From contig JAHLWZ010000068.1 in assembly GCA_020536535.1 (NCBI GenBank), positions 1 to 64,000 of the forward strand: a stretch of DNA of 64,000 nucleotides, written 5' to 3'. The notes under the pieces were generated by a model. It made no database searches. It was not told the origin of the DNA and was given only the letters and a program-made list of their open reading frames with translations. The translations under genes were made by a program, and so were the position numbers. Of this stretch, positions 22,542 to 38,463 are shown piece by piece (within the stretch, counting starts at the first letter, position 1; each line of letters starts with the position of its first letter). The stretch comes from Pelomyxa schiedti (taxonomy: Eukaryota > Evosea > Pelobiontida > Pelomyxidae).

Positions 22542-25500
22542 TTAGGGGTTTTGTTTTGGGTGTTTCTTGTTTAGACGGAGGAGGGCTTGCTGCAGTTGGT
22601 GTATTTCTTCTTGTTGCTGTGCTATTGTCTGTTGCATTGATTGGATATCTGGAAGCAGTGGAGGGGAAGGTGAAGGTGCTGATGATGCAGAGGTGATGAG
22701 TGGTTGTGAGAATGGCTGAGGAACACTGAGTGTAACCACCGTGCCACAGCACGGGCATGTGCAAGAACACCACAGCGATGTTGTTGGTGTTGCCGCTGGT
22801 CCCTGTGATGGTGATTGTGAAGGCGGTGGTGAGGGCGATGAGAATGCCGGGAGTGCCGGGAGTGTGAGGACTGGAGTGGGTGATTTGAGCGGGGGGCTTG
22901 TGCATTTCTGTGCGAGGGATGTGGTGGTGGGAGGAGGGAGCACCGGGATGGATGGAATTGTGGGTGACAGGTCGGTGAGTGAAAGCGACGGCGAGGACGA
23001 GCTGAGGCCTGGGGACTGGGAGAGGGAGAATAGTACCGGCCTTTTGGTTGGTGATACAACCTAATAGATAGATTGTTTGATTGTTTGTAAGAAAAGATAG
23101 TAAGTGATGGAGGCTCACGTTGAGAAAGACTTCTGAAGTAGTTAGAATATCCATTGAAGGTCTGAGGTCCGGATCTTTTGAGAGCGTCCACATCACAAGG
23201 GTACTCTATTTGAATTGTTTGTTTTGCGTCACCAGATTAAAGGTAATTACCTCTGATGGGAAATTGGACGAAAAAAGAGGAGGTATTCTCCCGGATAAAG
23301 CATCACTCACCAGATGAGCTCGCTCGGCAAATGTATCGTAGGGGTTATACATCTCGAATAATATCATGCCCAGGCTTCAGCTCTGTAAGTTTCAAAGCTG
23401 CTTATAAGTTTGAATGTGGTGCGTTTTCACACCTAAAAACATCTGTTTTGTTGGTGTAGATTGAGTTCTTTTGCTGCTCTGGTGAACAATAAGGCCATGT
23501 GCCTACACCTTTTGTGTGTCCCACAGCTCCACTCCCAGAACTCCCTGAAGTGAATCAGAGAAGAAAAAAAATAGATGAACCACTACTTATATCCAACTCG
23601 CAGGTAAATTCTGTTGCAAGACCAAAGTCAACCTTTAAAAAATTAAGGGGAGGGAAGAGATAAGTAAAAACTAACAATTTTGGCATTCCCCCTGTGTAGA
23701 ATGATATTGGCTGGCTTCAAGTCTCTATGAATAATTCCTGAAACTTCTTAAATTGCAATTGACCTACAAGGTACTGACCTTGAGAATGTATATGCTTTAA
23801 ACCTAGTGATACTTGCTCGAAAACCTTGGCTCATATTAAGGAAACACTTGAAGGCAAGTAAAAACGAGAATTACTTGGGAATTGAATTGAGGATTAAGCT
23901 TTCGGCCAGGAGATGACAAAATTTGGCTGAGAGTATTTCCAATACAAAGTTGCATTTGAATATATAGTACATATATGACACGTTTATTGATAGTTGCACT
24001 ACTAGTGCTGGTGTTACTAGTTGCTGATGAATCTCTCGTCTTCCGTTTCTTCCATAGAATCAATTGATTTTGGGAGTGTGCTTCTGTAAATATTATACGT
24101 CACCTTCTTGAAGTATTGCATTAATCAATAATACCTACTGATTTGGTTTTGTTTCTAGTAGTGTCATTCTCCCATTCATTGAAACTTGTATCATTAGTAT
24201 CAATATCTTGGAACACAGCCCTCCGACTTGGGTGAGGGGATCCTTCCTCACTTTCTGGCAAAGTACCCAATTCTGAATCTGGTTGGTATTGATTATCTGT
24301 CTCCTGTTCCTCCTCTTCCTCTCCCTCTCCCTCGCCCTCGCCCTCGCCCTCGTCCTCGTCTTCATCCTCATCCTCATCCTCATCCTCGCCCGCTTCTCCT
24401 TCATTGGTTGTGTTGTCTACATCCTGGCACCCACTACAAATATCACCTTCGGAAGCAACGGGTACACCATCGTCTGTTGCCTCAGTCAGGTTATTTTCAG
24501 ATTCTTCACCAACACCTAGAGGATCGTTATCCAAGTAGATTAAAAAAAAGTACAGACTCTCATTCCCAAGATCAGATTTAACACTTACAGGATCGCAGGT
24601 TGTTGTTTTTGTAGAAGGTAAACCATCTGTGAGTTCTTCAACACACTCGGTGCCACTGTCGACAATCGAGGAGGAGTACCTAATTTTTTCAGTGCTACTT
24701 GCAAGAAATTAGAATTACCTTTTTTTAGCCAAAACATCAGTACACATCACTTCAAACCATGAGGCATAATACCTCACAACGTTTGGGTGATCAAGCCGAG
24801 CGAGAGTTCTAACTTCTCTCAGAATCTAGAGAATCCAGAAAGTAAGAAATAGACTTTTTGTGCTTGTTTGCGCACCTTTGAGAGAATTCGGGGCAAGTCC
24901 CCTCTTGGTAAGAACTTGATTTGTTTGCAAGCATATTCAACACCATCAAGCCTGTGCCTTACCTTGCTTGCATTTGAAAAGGACTAATTTTCATTTGTTT
25001 ACCTTGAAAACTAAACTTGGTCAAATTGAAACCACCCAACTCCAAAAACGGAACCTGCACCAAATCCCCCCTGGCCCAGACAGTCTTGTTGCATAAATTC
25101 TCGAGTGTACCTCCCCTGTTCCACCATGTCGTGCCTGAATTGATTACATTTAAGTTCGTTTGGCTTGTTTTTGAAAGCTCATACAATTGAAAATATCTTG
25201 CATCATCACACAATGACCAAGAGGTGGTCGTCCTCTTCCAATTCTCACAGAAGCTGCCACAATCAGGCTACAATGGTATAAGTAAAACCCTTAATTAAGA
25301 ATAACACAACCAGTGACGTTGTTGGTGTTCCAGGAGTTAAAGTTGGTGAATCAAGTTGTAGCATATTCGAAACACCCTCAATGAAGTCAGTATGAAGCCT
25401 ATGCAAGTGCGGTAATATTTGGAACAATTCAGTATTCACCACAATCTAAAAAAAAGTTAATGCACCTAAATTGGGAAACCAGGAATCACAAACTCTATTG

Positions 25501-25805
25501 TGAAATAATTTGTTGTACAATTGCGAGAGCAGAAAGTCCAATCTCTTCTGATCACCCTCCATAAAGATCATTCCCAACAGAACCACAACATCCCCTGGTA
25601 CCATATCAATAAATTCAAAAAAAGGGGGATACCAACACACACACAACACAACACTAGTCCGTAAACAAAATAAAAAAAAAAAAAAAGACGGACTTATGGG
25701 AGCAGCGTCGAAACTGCCATGGACAACCACGGCCGAAGATTCTGTGCTGACCTTTGTCCTCGTAACAGCGAGGCTTGTCGAGTCACCCCCTCGCTTTGAT
25801 GACAT
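22542..25805 (-). CDS. eIF2-alpha kinase (PEK/HRI/GCN2-type protein kinase)
   Basis: Stress kinase that would phosphorylate eIF2-alpha and lower translation. The start is MSSKRGGDSTSLAVTRT. The kinase domain opens with RYTREFMQQDCLGQGGFGAG (Gly loop, about 25080-25130), then HRLDGVEYACKQIKFLPRGD (catalytic Lys) and REVRTLARLDHPNVVRYYAS. A large acidic insert follows (about 24150-24620), typical of eIF2-alpha kinases. The C-lobe has GIIHRDLKPANIILH, VDFGLATEF, GTWPYCSPEQ and LSKDPDLRPSMDIL. A long Pro/Ser-rich tail ends in a short coiled coil (MQQTIAQQQEEIHQLQQALL) and a TAA. At least ten exons. All catalytic motifs are intact. The N-terminal region (25215-25805) has no recognised RWD, signal peptide or transmembrane segment, so HRI-like is more likely than PERK or GCN2. 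Confidence 0.83.
24300..24410 (-). repeat. Acidic simple repeat inside the kinase insert
   Basis: Tandem GAGGAC/GAGGGC-type hexamers and triplets encode alternating Glu-Asp then Gly-Glu runs (EDEDEDED..., GEGEGEGE..., EEEEE) on the minus strand. They lie within the eIF2-alpha kinase insert region and keep frame throughout. Length variation between strains is likely. Confidence 0.85.
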
Positions 25806-26149
25806 TACCTTTTTATAAAAAAAAAAAAGCGAAATGAAGCCTTTCGAACTTGTCTAAACGAATCAACGAAAAATGGCCTGTGGTGGGGCCACAGAGATCT
25901 GGAACTGGGAATCTCGCATGGAGAGTGTTATGTTGTGAAGTGGCGATGAGAGTGGGACTGAGATCTTTGGGTTTCCAACAGTCTTTTTCCAAAAAAAACG
26001 AGGAAAAAAAAAGGCCGATAAAACAAAAAAAAAAAAGGCAGGGAATTCCGACAACACACGCTGCCTCGTAACACCCCAAAAAATAAATAACAAATAAAAA
26101 CGCACAGCAGTAATTAAAACAAAAGGGGGGCAACAACAGTAGATCGCAT
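25806..26149. promoter_or_regulatory. Divergent intergenic region between the kinase and CYRI genes
   Basis: 344 bases separate the two start codons. The stretch contains several A-rich runs (25818-25829, 25990-26010 and 26025-26036) and no convincing open frame. It must hold both promoters and 5' leaders. Confidence 0.5.
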
Positions 26150-27516
26150 ATGGGTCAACTACTCAACCACTTGAACCACCACCACAACGCCGCCCAGATC
26201 TTCCTCGACTTCGACAGTTTGTTTCTGTTTCTTTTTCCTCTCTTGCATCTCTCTCTACATTCTCTCGTCTTTGTTCCTCACGCAAATTAGACGCCGTACC
26301 GTCACCACAAGAGCAAGACTTATGGAATCAAATCCACCAAGTAAAACGCTGGAATTACCTCTCCGTTAAATTAAACAACGACCAAAGGTGTTGCAACAAG
26401 GACCAGCACTTTTGGACAAACTGAGGAAGTACACTGGGTCAGACACGTGGATTCGTGCTGTGTGTTTAATTCAGTTTTCTCCCCTGTGTGACTTGTTCAA
26501 AGGCCATAACCAACCCGTCGCCTGAAAACGACGAAATTGCATGGAACAAAGTTCTCCCCGGGGTGGACCAGCTCCAGGAATTCTACGATTTCTCTTTGCA
26601 TCTTGGTAAGACATTTGAGAAGCGTCTCAAGTTCCTAACAGCTCCATGCAGAGCAACTATTCCCCAAGCTCATCGTTGCACTGTGCAAAGATGACCCGCG
26701 GTCGAATTTAGGTAACCAGCAGGCACTAGCAAAACAACTTGGAGATGTGTTTGATTTTGTTTTGCGGTTCGATGACGCCAAGGTGCGTTGTGGAAAGAAC
26801 AAGTCCTTCGTTGGATCTTATGCACCATAGATGATAAATCCGGCAATTCAAAACGACTTTTCATATTACAGACGAACACTAAGTAGAATGAAGCTTGCCA
26901 AAAAGGATGCTAACATCAAGGTGACTTTCTTTTTACCCTTCTTTGGGAGGGTATTAACGAAATAAAGGTCAAGGATGAACTTGCCAACAAGATGTCTCTC
27001 TTCTTTGCTTACCCCACTCCTATGATGAAAGTTCTCTCAGAAACGACTGCCAAGTTTCTCACCACCCCTAACTGTGGCGTCACTGCCGAGAGTGTGACAA
27101 TCGCGCTTTCATATATGGCAAACATTTGCCTGGACATGGTTGAGAAGCACAGGTTCTTGTCCCTTTTTTTCCCCACCAAGTATCCACAATTACCTTCAAC
27201 AAAATAGGTTTACAAGCAACGAAACAAATATGTTCTGTCTTCGTGCAATGACCGGAGCCACAATTCTTTATGATCACATTGCACCCACCGGTGTATTCAC
27301 CAAGCGTTCCCCCGTCAACGTACTTCCCCTTATCCCTTTCTTTCTATTACCTCTTTCACACCCCACTCACCACCCACACAGGTCAGGGGAGTCATCCAGG
27401 CTCTCAAGACCCACCCGGAAGGTGGCACAGACGGACTCATCAACGCCCTCCGCTTCACAACACTGCACCTCAACGACGCCGATACTCCGACTCAACTCAA
27501 ACAATTGTTGGCCTAA
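26150..27516 (+). CDS. CYRI/FAM49-family Rac1-binding protein
   Basis: CYRI proteins bind active Rac and restrain SCAR/WAVE-driven actin protrusion. Exon 1 starts [19 protein letters not shown]; Gly2 is the family's myristoylation site. Later exons give [52 protein letters not shown], then [20 protein letters not shown] with the paired Arg residues used for Rac binding. These are followed by [46 protein letters not shown] and the ending [13 protein letters not shown]. About 8 exons, with normal family length (about 320 residues). Its presence next to a classical Rac gene and a Rho fusion fits an actin-control neighbourhood. Confidence 0.93.
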
Positions 27517-27781
27517 AGTGCTTATTGTTGTGTGTTCCCCTTTGTTGGCAAAGGAAAAAGCTGTGAAGAAATGCAAAGCCCACACTCACCCACAACACGT
27601 GCAAATCATTCAAAGCCCACGGCCTTCTATGTCCACAAGGAATACACACCTTTTTAAATAGAAATAAGGAATTAATTCTTTGGTGTTTTTTTTTTTTTTG
27701 GTGTTTTGGGAAGTACATACGCGTTTACAACGTAACGGGCTTGCCCCTCACTGACCCACCACTGTGTATCAATGTTAAATA

Positions 27782-28860
27782 TTATTTTGTTCTATGTGTG
27801 AGGGCTATACATACATTTGGGTAGAGTTTGGTGAACCCGGTATCCACTACAAGCCGGCCTCCTTGTTTTGAATAAGAAAAGTGGGTACAGGGAACTTTGT
27901 TTTTTTGGGAGGAACCCACCTGTTTCAGAGCGGTCCATGCAGCATATTACTGGCATCCCGTTGGAGGATGTTGCTACTACTTGTAATTTCCCAACAGTCT
28001 CAGGGGCTCTGTGGGCAGAAGAAGTAGGCCACGCTAGTTTGGTGTTTAGAGAACAAATTGAGTTTGTTGTACTCGTACTGACTAAGCCAGTAGCAGTGTC
28101 CACTGGATAGCAAATCTTAAAGAAAATAAGCAATTGATTGTGTCATTAGACACGCTAATTGCATACCGTGTGCCCCTCATAAAGATAACTTATGCCAGCA
28201 AATAGAGGATGATCGGCACAAAACTCTCCAGGTGTGCAGGAATTCCCATAAGCCATCACGCGCTCACCTTGAGTGTTTCCTTCTAGCCTAGCACCGCAAA
28301 GAGTCGGCAGTAGAATATTAGCTTCGGCAAAATATGGAGCGTTGTCTCCCCAAATCTAAGTACAGAATGTAACAGGAATCGTAACGAACGAAAATAAACC
28401 ATTAAACCCCGTTTTTTCCTGTGGAAGTTAAAGATTGCTTCTGGAAATTCGTTTGATGGGGTGCATAAAGTCGAGTCAGAAATAACCCATGCAACGTCAA
28501 ACTTATCAGATTTAAGAGCTAGATTGATATTACTAAATGCAAGGCAGCACTATAGTACAATCACCTCGAATAAAGCCGGCAACGTCATTTTTGGGGAAAA
28601 TTGAAAGGTTGAATCCTTTCTTTCGCAGAGCTGGTCTGTTCTTGATCACTTTTTGATGAGTAGAAGAAAACATACTCGAATGTATTTGAGATAGTCTGAA
28701 GGTCAAAGCTGGAGAAAATAGCAACATGAAAATCTGAGAATGCTCCATCTTTACCCAAATCAAGTCTGTACAAAAAGTAAATAATACTTGAATAAATGCA
28801 TCACATACTGGTCTTGATTGCTGTTCCCATAGCCCTTACAAGCCAGCTCCTATTTGGGAC
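27782..28860 (-). CDS. Uncharacterised multi-exon protein
   Basis: Several exons with protein-like composition but no family I can name. Segments in order: AFSDFHVAIFSSFDLQTISN, FDVAWVISDSTLCTPSNEF, IWGDNAPYFAEANILLPTLC, FCADHPLFAGISYLYEGHTV, KLQVVATSSNGMPVICCMD and GRLVVDTGFTKLY. The run of IWGDNAP...HPLFAG...EG...GRLVVD loosely recalls glutamine-amidotransferase-like folds used in cell-surface proteins, but no catalytic Cys-His pair is evident. The start and first splice are unresolved because two reading frames stay open in exon 2. The gene is divergent from the Rac gene, with fewer than 60 bases between them. Confidence 0.45.
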
Positions 28861-28886
28861 ATCACAAATAAACCCAAAAAAAAAAA

Positions 28887-29498
28887 ATGCAAGCTATGAA
28901 GTGTGTTGTCGTTGGTGATGGCGCTGTGGGCAAAAGTGTGTTCTTTTTTGTTGGTAATGAAATGTGGGTGACGGCAATTTGATAGGTTGCTTGTTAATCT
29001 CGTATACTACAAACGCTTTCCCGGTCTGTCTAGAATCTCCCCTCCCACAATTTCCAATCAACTGACATTGACATTATATCTACTGTAAAGAGCGAGTATG
29101 TGCCAACTGTTTTTGGTAAGTTGTGATTGCACCCAGCGTGCACAGCAGTTCTCATTTTTTTTTTTTCCCCCACGTAGATAATTACTCTGCCAATGTTATG
29201 GTCGATGGAAAGGTTAAAAAAAAAAAAGAACTCATCTTGAGAATTCTCTTCTAACTTTGTCCTAGCCAATAAACTTGGGCCTTTGGGACACTGCTGGACA
29301 GGAGGACTACGATAGATTGGTAGGAATTACTGGGGGATGGGAATAATTATAAAAGGGAAGGGAAACTCACCCACAAAAATCTGCTTCACTAAATAATGGC
29401 TCCTCAGAGACCTCTGAGTTACCCACAAACGGATATATTCTTAGTCTGCTTTTCTTTAGTCTCCCCACCATCCTTTGAAAATGTGCGGGAAAAATGGG
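28887..29498 (+). CDS. Rac-type Rho GTPase, 3' part lost in assembly gap
   Basis: Canonical Rac N-terminal two-thirds over five or more small exons: [67 protein letters not shown] and [20 protein letters not shown], then SFENVREKW. Gly12, Thr35, Ala59 and Gln61 are all standard, unlike the Rho fusion at 18661. The frame runs into the N block; the G4 (TKxD), G5 and CaaX parts, about 90 residues, are missing. Truncation is an assembly matter, not evidence of a pseudogene. Confidence 0.93.
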
Positions 29499-29606
29499 NN
29501 NNNNNNNNNNNNNNNNNNNNNNNNNNNNNNNNNNNNNNNNNNNNNNNNNNNNNNNNNNNNNNNNNNNNNNNNNNNNNNNNNNNNNNNNNNNNNNNNNNAA
29601 AAAAAA

Positions 29607-29646
<40 letters not shown>
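29499..29646. other. Assembly gap of 100 N followed by a homopolymer
   Basis: Positions 29499-29598 are exactly 100 Ns, the usual placeholder for a gap of unknown size. The right flank is an A-rich run of about 48 bases (29599-29646). Two converging genes run into it, Rac from the left and a Q/P-rich gene from the right, and both lose large parts. The true gap must therefore be several hundred bases or more. Confidence 0.95.
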
Positions 29647-29648
<2 letters not shown>

Positions 29649-30029
29649 ACGTACAGCAGAGGTGAATCCACCCAATACGTTGGACGTCGCACCAGGAGGA
29701 GGAGTACTCTGAGTAATTGCATATTGTTGTGGCGGCCGCTGTATCTGCTGCTGTTGCATCTGCATCTGCGACGACGGGGGGGGGGAAGCTGTTGCGCAGC
29801 ACACATAGGCGCCGACCCGCATGGGCTGCTGCTGGTACGCCTGTTGCTGCTGCTGGCAGGCCTGGTACGAGGGCGAGGCGGCCTGCGCCATGCGGGCCGG
29901 CCGGTTTTGCGTGTACTCGAACGACTCGGCGTTGTAGTACTTGGGGGACATCGAGACGCTCTGGAGCTGGGGCTGCGGCTGTGGCTGGGGGCTGCTCCCT
30001 GTATTGCTCGGTGGCGGTTGGGCAGACAT
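29647..30029 (-). CDS. Q/P-rich protein, first exon only
   Basis: Start MSAQPPPSNTGSSPQPQPQP. Low-complexity Gln/Pro/Ala sequence follows, with YNAESFEYTQNRPARMAQAA and PMRVGAYVCC, up to GGFTSAV where a likely intron begins (GTACGTGG then a T-rich run). The rest of the gene lies in the gap. The function cannot be assigned; such tracts occur in RNA-binding or actin-related proteins. The start codon is 260 bases from the divergent phosphatase gene. Confidence 0.6.
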
Positions 30030-30289
30030 TTTTCGGTTTGGGCTTTTTTTTCTTTTTTTTTTTTTCGTTTGTTTGTTTCTCGTTTAGGCTTGTTGACAGA
30101 GCGGAAGAAGAGCCTGTAGGAACAGAATTATCCCTGGCTATGTTGTGTTTTTAGGTACGAAGGAGGAGGTTCTCCTTGGAATTCTGGAATGCCATGACTT
30201 GGTGGTTTTTCCCATTCGGGGAAGCATAAATTGCGACAAATCGAATTTGATCGTGTTGGTTGGCAACGAGAGCGAGCCGAAAGCCCATA

Positions 30290-32147
30290 ATGTCGGCGTT
30301 GCACTGCTTCTTTTGTGGGGGTAGTAAGTGCAAGTACGAGGACTACCTTCGCTGGGTGTCGGTTCACGACACCGCCAACGCCATCGAGGGACTTTTCAGT
30401 AATTGGATCACCGACGATATTTTGGCAACCGCCAGGCCCTCTTCCTCCCTTATAAGGCAATATGACATTGTAAATCAGTTCTTGAGGTTTCATTCACTAA
30501 CAACTTCTTTGGTCTAGCTCTTTTTGTGCTTTTCATAGATAGATATAACCTGCATCCTTGCAAAGCTATACTGACGAACCTCTTTTCTTCTTCCATTAGG
30601 TTTAACATCAGGGCTGTTGTAAACTTGCAGCTCCCAGGCGAACATGCAAGTTGTGGTGACCGGTTGGTTGAAGGTGGGTTCAGCTATGATCCACAGGAAT
30701 TTATGAATGCTGGAAGTCAGTGTTTTCTCCCTCTGTTGCTATCATGTTTTCGTTAATATTTGGGCAGTTTACTTCTACAGCTTTGGTTGGCCAGATATGT
30801 CAACTCCTGACCTCTCTCATGCCCTCGATATTGTACAAGTAATGTGTTTTGAATTATCTAGAAACAGCAAGGTTAGACCAACACCTGAGACTCAACATAT
30901 TTATTCCACCTCTTAAGGTTGCAATTCACTGCCATGCCGGACTTGGTAAGATGTAGTCATGCTTCCTCTTTTCACGTTTCCAAGGTAGAACAGGCTTGGT
31001 CATATCCTGTTTTCTTGTATATTCCAAGAACATTTCTGCGGAGCAAGCAATATCTCAAGTACGATTGCACAGGTGTCAAGCCTTTCCTTCCTGTTACACC
31101 CGCCATCCTGCCTTTTAAATGCGGATGTACCTCAGGCCCAGGTCTATTCAAACAAAGAAGCAAACATCCTTTGTCAAGCAGTTTGAGTTATATCTCAATG
31201 CACTAAAGAAATATTTCCCTGCGACATCACTTTCAGAGACACTTGCGAATCAAAGGCGATACCTGCATGGAGCAGAAAGCCGGCGTTTGTCAAAAATTCC
31301 CAAAGTCCACCCAAGCCATTATTTTATTTCCTAATTTTATGCAGTTCATTGACGTAATTTGCGCCAGAGCTTCAACACTACAAGCACATCCACCTACCAA
31401 TATCTTGCTCCCTGATGCCAATTGCACAGGGTCGCTACTTAAGAATCTTTATGACACTCCCTCATCAGTACTTGAACAATTGAAGGTTTTCCTTTTTCCC
31501 ATCTTTGGTGCCTCCCAACCCTTGTAAGGACAATGTCAACCAGGGAGATTGGGAATCACTTGCATGTGTTAATGACTTCACTCTTCTATGGCAACTCGTT
31601 TTGGAATGGCTAAGAGGCCTCCAGCAGCCTTTAATACCGGCTAGAACAACTACAGTAAACTCCTTCCCAAAAACTACAACAGAGTTCCGTGTTTTGTGTC
31701 TCATTCTATACCCTGTTTTCAAATGTTAAATCAATCCTAGATGTTTGACACACCACATCTATCCCTCGATGCTATTGTGCCCACTGAAGCACTTCCAACT
31801 GTAAAACTGCTATGCTCCCTCTTACTCATGGTACATTCCAGTTCGCCAAAACAAACTAATGGAAGAAGTTTGAAGGCGAAGCGAGGAGCCAATCTGCACA
31901 AGCTTTGGCAGAATCACTGATGCCCGCGACTATGGAAAATAACAATCCAAGACACCATTGCACTTCACCACATTCCTCCAGCACCACCCCAAAACAATCA
32001 GCATTAGCAACCACCACTACAACAACCACAACAACATCAACCTGCTCTGCGACTCATTGCCGCGGAAATTCCTCTCCACAACCCACACCACCGGCAATTC
32101 TGCAGTATCTAGCCGAACTGCTAATTACCACAGCAACCAATGTATAG
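30290..32147 (+). CDS. PTPDC1-like dual-specificity/tyrosine phosphatase
   Basis: Starts MSALHCFFCGGSKCKYEDYL. The phosphatase domain has NIRAVVNLQLPGEHASCGD, GFSYDPQEFMNAG, YFYSFGWPDMSTPDLSHALD and the P-loop VAIHCHAGLGRTG (HCx5R), split by an intron near 30949-30985. These closely follow PTPDC1. The C-terminal region (31243-32147) includes WQLVLEWLRGLQQPLIP, where PTPDC1 has a similar helical segment. An in-phase intron (about 31830-31870) continues into MFEGEARSQSAQALAESLM and a Thr-rich repeat tract (31990-32040), ending at TAG. PTPDC1 is linked to centrosome and cilium biology in animals; the role here is unknown. Catalytic residues are intact. Confidence 0.85.
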
Positions 32148-32515
32148 TCAGTGAGGGAAAAATTCCACCGAAAAAACCGGTAATGTAAGTATTCCAACTA
32201 ATCATTTCGCACCACTGAGGGTGCTCTGGGACTAAAAAGCCGGGAACACCGGGTTTTTACCCAAATGAACCACTAAGCCAAAATGTTCTCTTCTTTCTTG
32301 GTGAAAAATTGTTGAATTGACCCGTCTATTCCACTGGAATTACACCACGGAGTGTTCACAGAAAACCCACCTCCTTCCGTACAAGGCAACCAAGCCCTCC
32401 TCTCACGAAAAGGAAAGCAAAAAGCAAAATCCCCAAAAAAACCAAAAGCGAAGAGCAGAGAGACAAAGCGAACACGCGACGAACCGTGAAAAGACAAATA
32501 AAACCAAGATCTTGA

Positions 32516-36355
<3,840 letters not shown>

Positions 36356-36490
36356 ACTTACCAAAAACAATTAATTTCGTTTGTTGTCTTTGAAGTTTGT
36401 CAACCAAAACAATTTGGTTTTGATATTTTTTCCATTATTTACAAATTCTCTGGCAAAGTGCCAGAGAGAAGAGGGTTTGGAGAAATGGTT

Positions 36491-38362
36491 TCACATTAAT
36501 CTTGTCCATACAGCATGCTCCCCAACGTGTAAACTAGATCCCATAACAACAGAGTCCTTCGTACTGAACCAGTGAAGAGCCGAGCTGTTGCTGAGGTCTT
36601 TATCAAGGACCCATCCCTTGAAAGTGATTTTTTTGTCCCGCCCGTACTCAATGCGGCCACCATCAGACCAGTCGGTTCCTTCTTCTATTGTCACCAAGTT
36701 GTTACTCACCTGAGAAGTGTCTTCTTATTGAGGTTTGATTTTAAAAGTGAACTACCTGCAATTTTCGGCAACCACGAGTGCCTGTACTGCTTCGTAAATA
36801 CGTTCCGTTTAAGTTGTCTTCCCAGCTGCGGTGTGTCCATGTGACAACTTCATTTGGGTCCCTGCTGTTGCCTTGTGCAATTGCAGTGGGTGTTGACCTC
36901 CAGAGAAGTTGTTGAAGTGTACTGAGCGAAGTGTCCAGCATCCACCCTTCAAAGTAACATAGCCCATCACAGAAAGATATGTTATCGTTGAACATCCAGG
37001 AGCCCGGAGTTCCTTCATAGCTGAATACTCTGCCATTAGCTTCTACGAGCAAGTGTTGCTCACCCCTGAAAATAAATATCAAAGGTGTGGTAACTGGGAA
37101 GGGACACAAACCTTACGGTAGTGGCATCTTTGGTGTACAGACCTGCTAGTTCCTTGAAGTTTCCTTTACGGAGCTGAGTGGGAGGAGCAGCACTCCATGA
37201 CCCGTCACTGGAACGCCTCACTTGAACTTCATCAACTGTAAGAACAGCCGACTCCAGGAATGAAGGGTAGATGCTTCCTGGAACCCGTAAAAAGCGGTCA
37301 CTGGCTCCCCATGAGTTGATGCATTCTATTGTACTGGTGGGTTTTCTAAGCCAGTACGCAGCATGAACCAGATGGCTGCCGTGCTGGCCAGTTGGTGTTG
37401 TTCGCTGCCCAACAACAATGCCTCCCACAATGGGAACTTTGTCCACAACTGGTTCGTATGTGGGATATTGCAGCTGGCGCATCTGATCAGCGGAGTTTAC
37501 CAGTGTGTAACGAATTTTAAAGGTCATAAGAACAACTCCTCCCTTATCTTTGCCTGAGAACTTCATAGTTTTACCGATAACATTCATTGGGCCACAAAGG
37601 AAAGGATTGCCAACCAAACCTGTAATTTTTTTGCTCCCATTCTGGAGTTCAACTCTTCGATAAGGTGCACGAAATCCGTAGCCGCATCAAACCCAATCGC
37701 GATTACGGTAGAAGTTAGTGTAGCCAATTCACATTGTATGTTGTAGTCCAGACTGAGAAGCTGACACAAAGCACCCATGACACCCCACATGGTGCATGTT
37801 CCAAATCCACCTTGGTCTCCTCCGACTCCATCTTCCGCTAAGGGAGTGGAGGAAGGGGCTATACAAGAGAGGAAAGTGTTATTTAGGTGATAATGAAACT
37901 TTGTTGCCTTCAACCTGGATCAGTTGTTCTTCCCACTTCTACAATAGACGCAGAGCCTAACACTTTTTCTCGTTCCACCTTGGCATCGTAACCATAGAGC
38001 TTTAAAAGAAATGAATATATAAAATATATTTATATATTTTAAAAAACGAAATGGTCAAGGGTTTTAAAAAAAAAACCTTGCGCACTGCAGGTGGTGCTAG
38101 GCGGCCAGTTGGTTCTTTTTCCTCTATCACAACAATGCCCCTGGCTTGGCCATTTTTCCGGCTTTTGTGCATGTCGACGACGCAGAGCTTACCCCTGGCC
38201 AACAAACCGGTGTATCTCACGGTGTGACATTCCGAGGACGAGAACTTTGCGGTGATGTCTATCGCACCGTTGCGTCGGTTGTATGTCCCCGAGAGCGTCT
38301 TGGTTGGAGCTGACGGTACGTCGTTGTGGCATGTACCGCAAACGTTGTCATACTCATCAACC
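36491..38362 (-). CDS. Papain-like cysteine peptidase with two similar C-terminal modules
   Basis: The order of the visible parts is: an N-terminal region with DEYDNVCGTCHNDVPSAPTK and SSSECHTVRYTGLLARGKLC; a candidate active-site block, DQGGFGTCTMWGVMGALCQLL (about 37770-37830), matching the papain Q-G-x-x-G-x-C-x-x-W pattern; and GSHLVHAAYWLRKP (His) with CINSWGASD (Asn, about 37315), matching papain H...NSWG. After the fold come two similar modules: SFCDGLCYFEGWMLDTSLST with VTWTHRSW, and ITFKGWVLDKDLSNSSALHW with AVWTRLM. There is no propeptide or signal that I can see. The first exon and start codon are unresolved; the last clear splice acceptor is at 38362. It could be bleomycin-hydrolase-like or a new C1 lineage. 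Confidence 0.55.
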
Positions 38363-38463
38363 TAGAATGTACTGATGTTACTTTTCATTTTTAGGTTGGA
38401 ATTTGATATTGTGTTAGCTAGTTTAAGGTAATGGTGAAGTTCAAGACGCTGGCATTTTGGCGT

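Noticed and set aside
29367-30119. Frames running through the N block
   Set aside because: They are open only because Ns are read as unknown residues.
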